From: Russula earlei
Lineage: Eukaryota; Basidiomycota; Agaricomycetes; Russulales; Russulaceae
Assembly: GCA_025769875.1 (NCBI GenBank)
Contig: JAGFNK010000017.1
Coordinates: 186,001-250,000, forward strand
Length of the DNA: 64,000 nucleotides
Reading direction: 5' to 3'
The position numbers were made by a program, and so were the translations under genes. Numbering within the stretch: position 1 is the first letter of the stretch; every line of letters begins with the position of its first letter. Shown here in pieces: positions 60,561-64,000 of this stretch. The notes under the pieces were generated by a model. The model worked only from the letters and a program-made list of their open reading frames with translations, had not been told where the DNA came from and ran no database searches.

Positions 60561-62283
60561 CTAGAGGGTGAGTGCCATAGCACCAATGATAGCTACCGCG
60601 GCGATGACAATAGCATCCATCCTCGCTGCGGCACCAACAATAGCACCATTCTTGGCCTGATTACCGCCATAGGATGCTAGCGCGGAGTTTTAACATTGAA
60701 TATGTAATCGTAGATGGAGAAGGAACTCACCAAGCGGCAGGGGGTTAGAGGTGTTATCATTTGTTTCAATGTAAGCATCAGAAAATGGGCGGTTTAAACA
60801 TGAGATAACTGGGGTGATGTTAAGGGCGGGCTGGCGTGCAAGAGCATCAGGAAGAATATAGCCAGTGGCGACATCGACAGATTGTTGAAATAGGTCGTGC
60901 TCGAGAACGATGAACCCATCATTCATGGTGGCGGCATTTGACACGATGTTCTCCCAGTTAAAAAGCACTTGCTGAACGTTTGTTAAACCGTTATGAATGT
61001 CGAAGTCTTGATGGAATATGTTAGGAATAGTTGAAACAGAACGACAGTTGCTCACCGCCTGTGTCAAAGGTAGTAGTGGAATTGACGCGGGTCCAGATGA
61101 CTGGAACCAGGTTCATGGCTGTGCAGATAGCGCGTACACGGTCACTACGTGTTGACAACAATTGTCAGCTCCGTCATCGCACCAAGCAAAAAGTAAGATA
61201 CGCACTCGATATCGCCAAATGGAGGCCGCATCATGGTGGGAGTAACGCCAAGAACATCGTGAATGACCTTTTTTGACCAGCCAAGTTCAGCAATGATCTG
61301 TTCATTCGTCAGTGTAGTAAGAGGATAATGGCTCCAGGTGTGAACGGCGATTTGATGGCCAGACAAATATTCCTCTTGTACAAGGGCGGGCCAGGATATG
61401 ACACGGGAACCCACGACGAACAAGGTAGCATGGAGATCGACCTGGGATAGATAACTGAGAAGGTCGGGAGTGTAAGGGGCAGGACCATCATCATATGTAA
61501 GGCCCCATTGGTACTTCTGGTTACAATTGGTGACGTCCGTATTGCGAGTGCAACCACCACAAGTCCACCAGCAGTTGCTTGAGTTCACCGCTGCTGTCGG
61601 GTTCGCAACACACCCGCCGGGGGCGTTAGGAGCGATGTTGGGGATGGTAACACCGGACTGACTGACTTCCTGAATCCACTGCTGGACTTGAGGCGAGTCC
61701 GTAGGCGCAGGTCTGTCAAGGGCGGGAAAATTAACAGGGGACAATGTTGATACTAGAGATGAAAGAGAAGGGTGGGGAGGTTAGCTTAATTCTTCCAGTA
61801 ACGCCTGAAGGCTGAAAAAAGGGACACACTGTCGGGAACACCCGGTGCATTGGGAATGTTGCTAGGCTTCGAACCCACAGGGACAGGGGTGGGCATTATC
61901 TGGGTAGGAGCAGAGGGTACATTGACGACGATGGAAGCAAGTGGGACAGCGGTGGGATTCTCTGACGCCAACGTGAAAGAAGGAGTTGGTCCGGTGGGCG
62001 TAGGAAAAAGAGAGCCGGTGAGAGAGCTGGTACCAGTGACACCGGAAGTGGAAGCGAGGGAAACAGAAGCGACGCTACCGGAAGCAACAGTACTGGAAGA
62101 AACACTACTGGAAGCAACGCCAGAAGCAGCGCTGCTGGAAGTAGGAGCACTAGAACTGGGTTGAGGTGAAGTACTGGAGCTAGGTGGGATGCTAGAAGCG
62201 GCTTGACGTTGTTGGTGAAGATGATTAGGATTGGCGAAAGCGAATGACACAAGGGGAAGTAGGTGGAATGCGGTGAGTTTCAT
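60561..62283 (-). CDS. Chitin deacetylase with Ser/Thr stalk and GPI-type tail
   Basis: Secreted polysaccharide deacetylase (carbohydrate esterase family 4) that turns cell-wall chitin into chitosan. It starts at 62283 with signal peptide MKLTAFHLLPLVSFAFANP. An N-terminal stalk of about 120 residues is almost pure Ser/Ala/Thr/Val (likely O-glycosylated). After an intron (about 61752-61845) the catalytic part has CWWTCGGCTRNTD, motif 1 TYDDGPAPYT (base and metal Asp), motif 2 HTWSHYPL (metal His pair) and motif 3 RPPFGDIE. Later exons give MNLVPVIWTRVNSTTTFDTG, DFDIHNGLTNVQQV and IVLEHDLFQQSVDVATGY. The C-terminus NGAIVGAAARMDAIVIAAVA with a hydrophobic end is a GPI-attachment signal, end 60561. 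Confidence 0.95.
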
Positions 62284-62589
62284 GGGTGTGTAAGGGAAAG
62301 GAAAGTGGGAGGAAAGAGAGTGGGAGGGAAGGTCGAAAAGCGAGGGAAGAAAAGAATGGAGGGAGGGGAAGGAAATGAAATGAAAAAAATGGAGATTAAG
62401 AACATTTGCTAGCCGTCGGCAAAGATACGGCACGGCTCGCTCGTCGCTCACACGACTTTGCCAAGCTGTCACCATGGATCGCTTGGAAACGACGAGTCGC
62501 ATACGCATACGGAAAGCAAGCACATACTATCACGGATAACTGTACTCGGGTACGAGCACGAACAGAATATAATTCTCTTCCCCCTTAGA
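62284..62589. other. Intergenic region chitin deacetylase/NAP-like
   Basis: About 300 bp holding the chitin deacetylase promoter and the 3' end of the NAP-like gene. Has purine-rich (GGAAA)n-type tracts at about 62290-62390; no gene. Confidence 0.5.
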
Positions 62590-63635
62590 TCACCCCTGCC
62601 TCACCTTCTTCGCACGCGGCTTCTCAAGGTCAATCTCCGAGTTTTCATCCTCCTCGTCGCTCTCCTCGTCTTCCTCGTCAGAGTAAAGCTCGTCCCCTCC
62701 TGCGTCTCCTCGGAAATACTCGATCGCGTCTGGGAAAACTTCATTTGCGATCGCCACTCCAAGCTGTACATGCGTTTAGCGCCCCACGTCGCCTTTAAGG
62801 TGAACAAAGCTCACATCATGGTAGTCCCGTGCGACCTCGAAAAAGTTGAAGAAGCTTCCCTGGTCCGAAAGCGTTTCACCGTCATCACCATCAACTTGGA
62901 GAGGATATAGCTTTGTCAGACTCTTCGAGTCGTCCTTCCAGTTTATTTTTGTGGCCTATCCCACACGTAAGAGCTCGTCTAAATCCATGGCAGCTGTGAA
63001 CGCACCTGGGCTGTCACATCGCGCTCCCACGAGAAGTCGAGCATTGAAGGCGTGATGCCATCCGAGTCAGGCTCTTCATCTGCCGCCGCATTCGATGGCA
63101 CAAATTTGTATTCCTTCTTCAACACCGAGTCGCTAAATAAGGATTTTCCTTGAAATACTAAGAGGTCCCGACTCGGCAATGAATCAATCACAATCATCAC
63201 AAACGGGGGACATACAAACTCCAGTGTGAACACTTTGGGCTCACGTGGATCACGGACGACCCATACGTCCTCCAGATAACTCAGCGCAAGCTTGTCTGCG
63301 TCATGCTGCGCCTGGACAGCGAACAGCGAGTGATTCAACAACGCAAGGGGCCAGAACTTGGGGATGCTTTTGAGGGCCTCTCGGCGCTCTTGGTATACTG
63401 GAGTCAACTGCTCCTGCGCACGACGTTCTGAAAGCAATTATCGAGAGGGAACAGCTCATGTGATCGCAGAAACGCAAAGGATATCATACCCACCCAGAAT
63501 AAGCTCGACACGTTGGATTTTTTTCTGATATTCGGTGAGGATGCTCTCCTCTGCTTCACCGAATTCAACGTCGGCGAATGGATCGTTTTTGGTCGTATCT
63601 GCGCCGGGCGAACTACGCTTTTTACTTTTTGACAT
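62590..63635 (-). CDS. NAP/SET-family histone chaperone
   Basis: Nucleosome assembly protein-like histone chaperone, closer to SET/Vps75 than to Nap1 by size. It starts at 63635 (MSKSKKRSSPGADTTKNDPF). A dimerisation helix (ESILTEYQKKIQRVELIL) continues over an intron into RRAQEQLTPVYQERREALK. The earmuff domain has IPKFWPLALLNHSLFAV, LSYLEDVWVVRDPREPKVFT and LEF. The conserved QGSFFNFFEV, near 62860-62830, and IANEVFPDAIEYFRGDAGG follow. The acidic C-terminal tail is LYSDEEDEESDEEDENSE, ending with a basic KPRAKKVRQG at 62590. It has about four exons. Which histone it prefers cannot be told. Confidence 0.9.
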
Positions 63636-63833
63636 TGGGGACTGGAGAAGCCGACAGTGGTTGTGAAAAAGATTGCCCGAATCCGAATATTTCTTGTTCG
63701 CACGGCAAGAGGCGAGATTTGTAAGGAAACACATCGGCTCTAAAGTTTTTGAATTGGAATAACGGCCTGGTAACCTAACTAAATAATAAAAATGTACGGC
63801 GAAACAAACAAACCGATAAATGGTCCGAATCGA
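63636..63833. other. Short intergenic region
   Basis: Less than 200 bp between the NAP-like start and the next gene's stop, AT-rich near 63775-63800; no feature seen. Confidence 0.4.
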
Positions 63834-64000
63834 TCAATCAACATGCCTCTTGGAGCCGAGTTCGATCTCCTCCATCTGCGTGTCTGAGCGTCGAATACCG
63901 CGTGTGACCCATTGTGCATCTGCCCCAGACTTCAATTTACCAAAGTCTAGACCGAACCCCGTCCCATGGCGACCGGAACGGAAGCCTGCGCCATGGTAGT
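63834..64000 (-). CDS. Unknown protein, C-terminal 54 residues only
   Basis: A frame open from the right edge to TGA at 63834-63836. It encodes YHGAGFRSGRHGTGFGLDFG and KLKSGADAQWVTRGIRR, ending ELGSKRHVD. Composition is protein-like and codon use resembles the neighbours, but no family is recognised from so short a piece. The rest lies beyond the window. Confidence 0.5.
   Translation of the reverse strand, partial: YHGAGFRSGRHGTGFGLDFGKLKSGADAQWVTRGIRRSDTQMEEIELGSKRHVD

Overview
This window is nuclear DNA from a filamentous basidiomycete, probably an agaricomycete. The evidence is dense protein-coding genes on both strands, very short introns (mostly 45-65 nt, GT-AG, with CTNAY-like branch points) that split almost every gene into several exons, and a gene set typical of such fungi: a chitin deacetylase with a GPI-type tail, a Ugo1-like carrier, an Spc7/KNL1 kinetochore protein, an OPT transporter and SP/TP-rich low-complexity proteins. 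The assignment rests on gene content and intron style; no ribosomal RNA or mitochondrial marker is present. Coding spans below run from start to stop codon and include introns.

Layout. 1-8.2 kb: 5' part of a peroxisomal ABC half-transporter (-), divergent from a RINT1/Tip20-like Golgi-ER tethering protein (+), then the replicative helicase subunit MCM3 (-). 8.2-10.2 kb: a gene-poor stretch. 10.2-18.1 kb: splicing factor PRP17 (-), a Myb plus C2H2 transcription factor (+), co-chaperone SGT2 (-) and splicing E3 ligase PRP19 (+). 18.5-27.5 kb: oligopeptide transporter OPT (-), a 2 kb gene-poor stretch, the ALG10 glucosyltransferase (+) and an unknown SP/TP-rich coiled-coil protein (+). 28.5-39.4 kb: SPC7/KNL1 (-) divergent from a kinesin-6 (+), arginase (-), and the eRF1 methyltransferase MTQ2 (+), with a long inverted repeat between the last two. 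39.6-51.4 kb: a five-C2 tricalbin (-), Ugo1-like carrier (+), Nudix hydrolase (+) and NPL4 (-). 52-64 kb: bZIP factor (+), COX19 (+), a RibD-type deaminase (-), Rieske iron-sulfur protein (+), SRPK kinase (-), FRAY/OSR1-like kinase (+), chitin deacetylase (-), a NAP/SET histone chaperone (-) and the 3' end of an unknown gene (-).

The genes are housekeeping rather than a biosynthetic or defence cluster: DNA replication, chromosome segregation, splicing, protein quality control, mitochondrial respiration and dynamics, ER/Golgi trafficking and N-glycan assembly. Several pairs are divergent with 90-140 bp between start codons (ABC/RINT1, SGT2/PRP19, SPC7/kinesin-6, deaminase/Rieske, SRPK/FRAY), so shared promoters are likely. 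ACGCGT (MCB-type) elements sit upstream of MCM3 and between SPC7 and kinesin-6, which fits G1/S control.

I see no CRISPR array, rRNA, confident tRNA, intact transposon or virus. The most notable points are micro-exons of 20 and 10 nt in arginase, start-codon-only or 10-nt first coding exons in NPL4 and the deaminase, a probable GC-AG intron in MTQ2, a Myb/zinc-finger composite, KNL1 with recognisable SILK, RVSF and MELT-like motifs, an NZF finger on NPL4, and a recurring need for a one-base (+1) shift to keep several otherwise coherent genes in frame. The shifts look more like one-base insertions in the assembly than biology, but they are worth checking. I did not find a convincing new multi-gene system.
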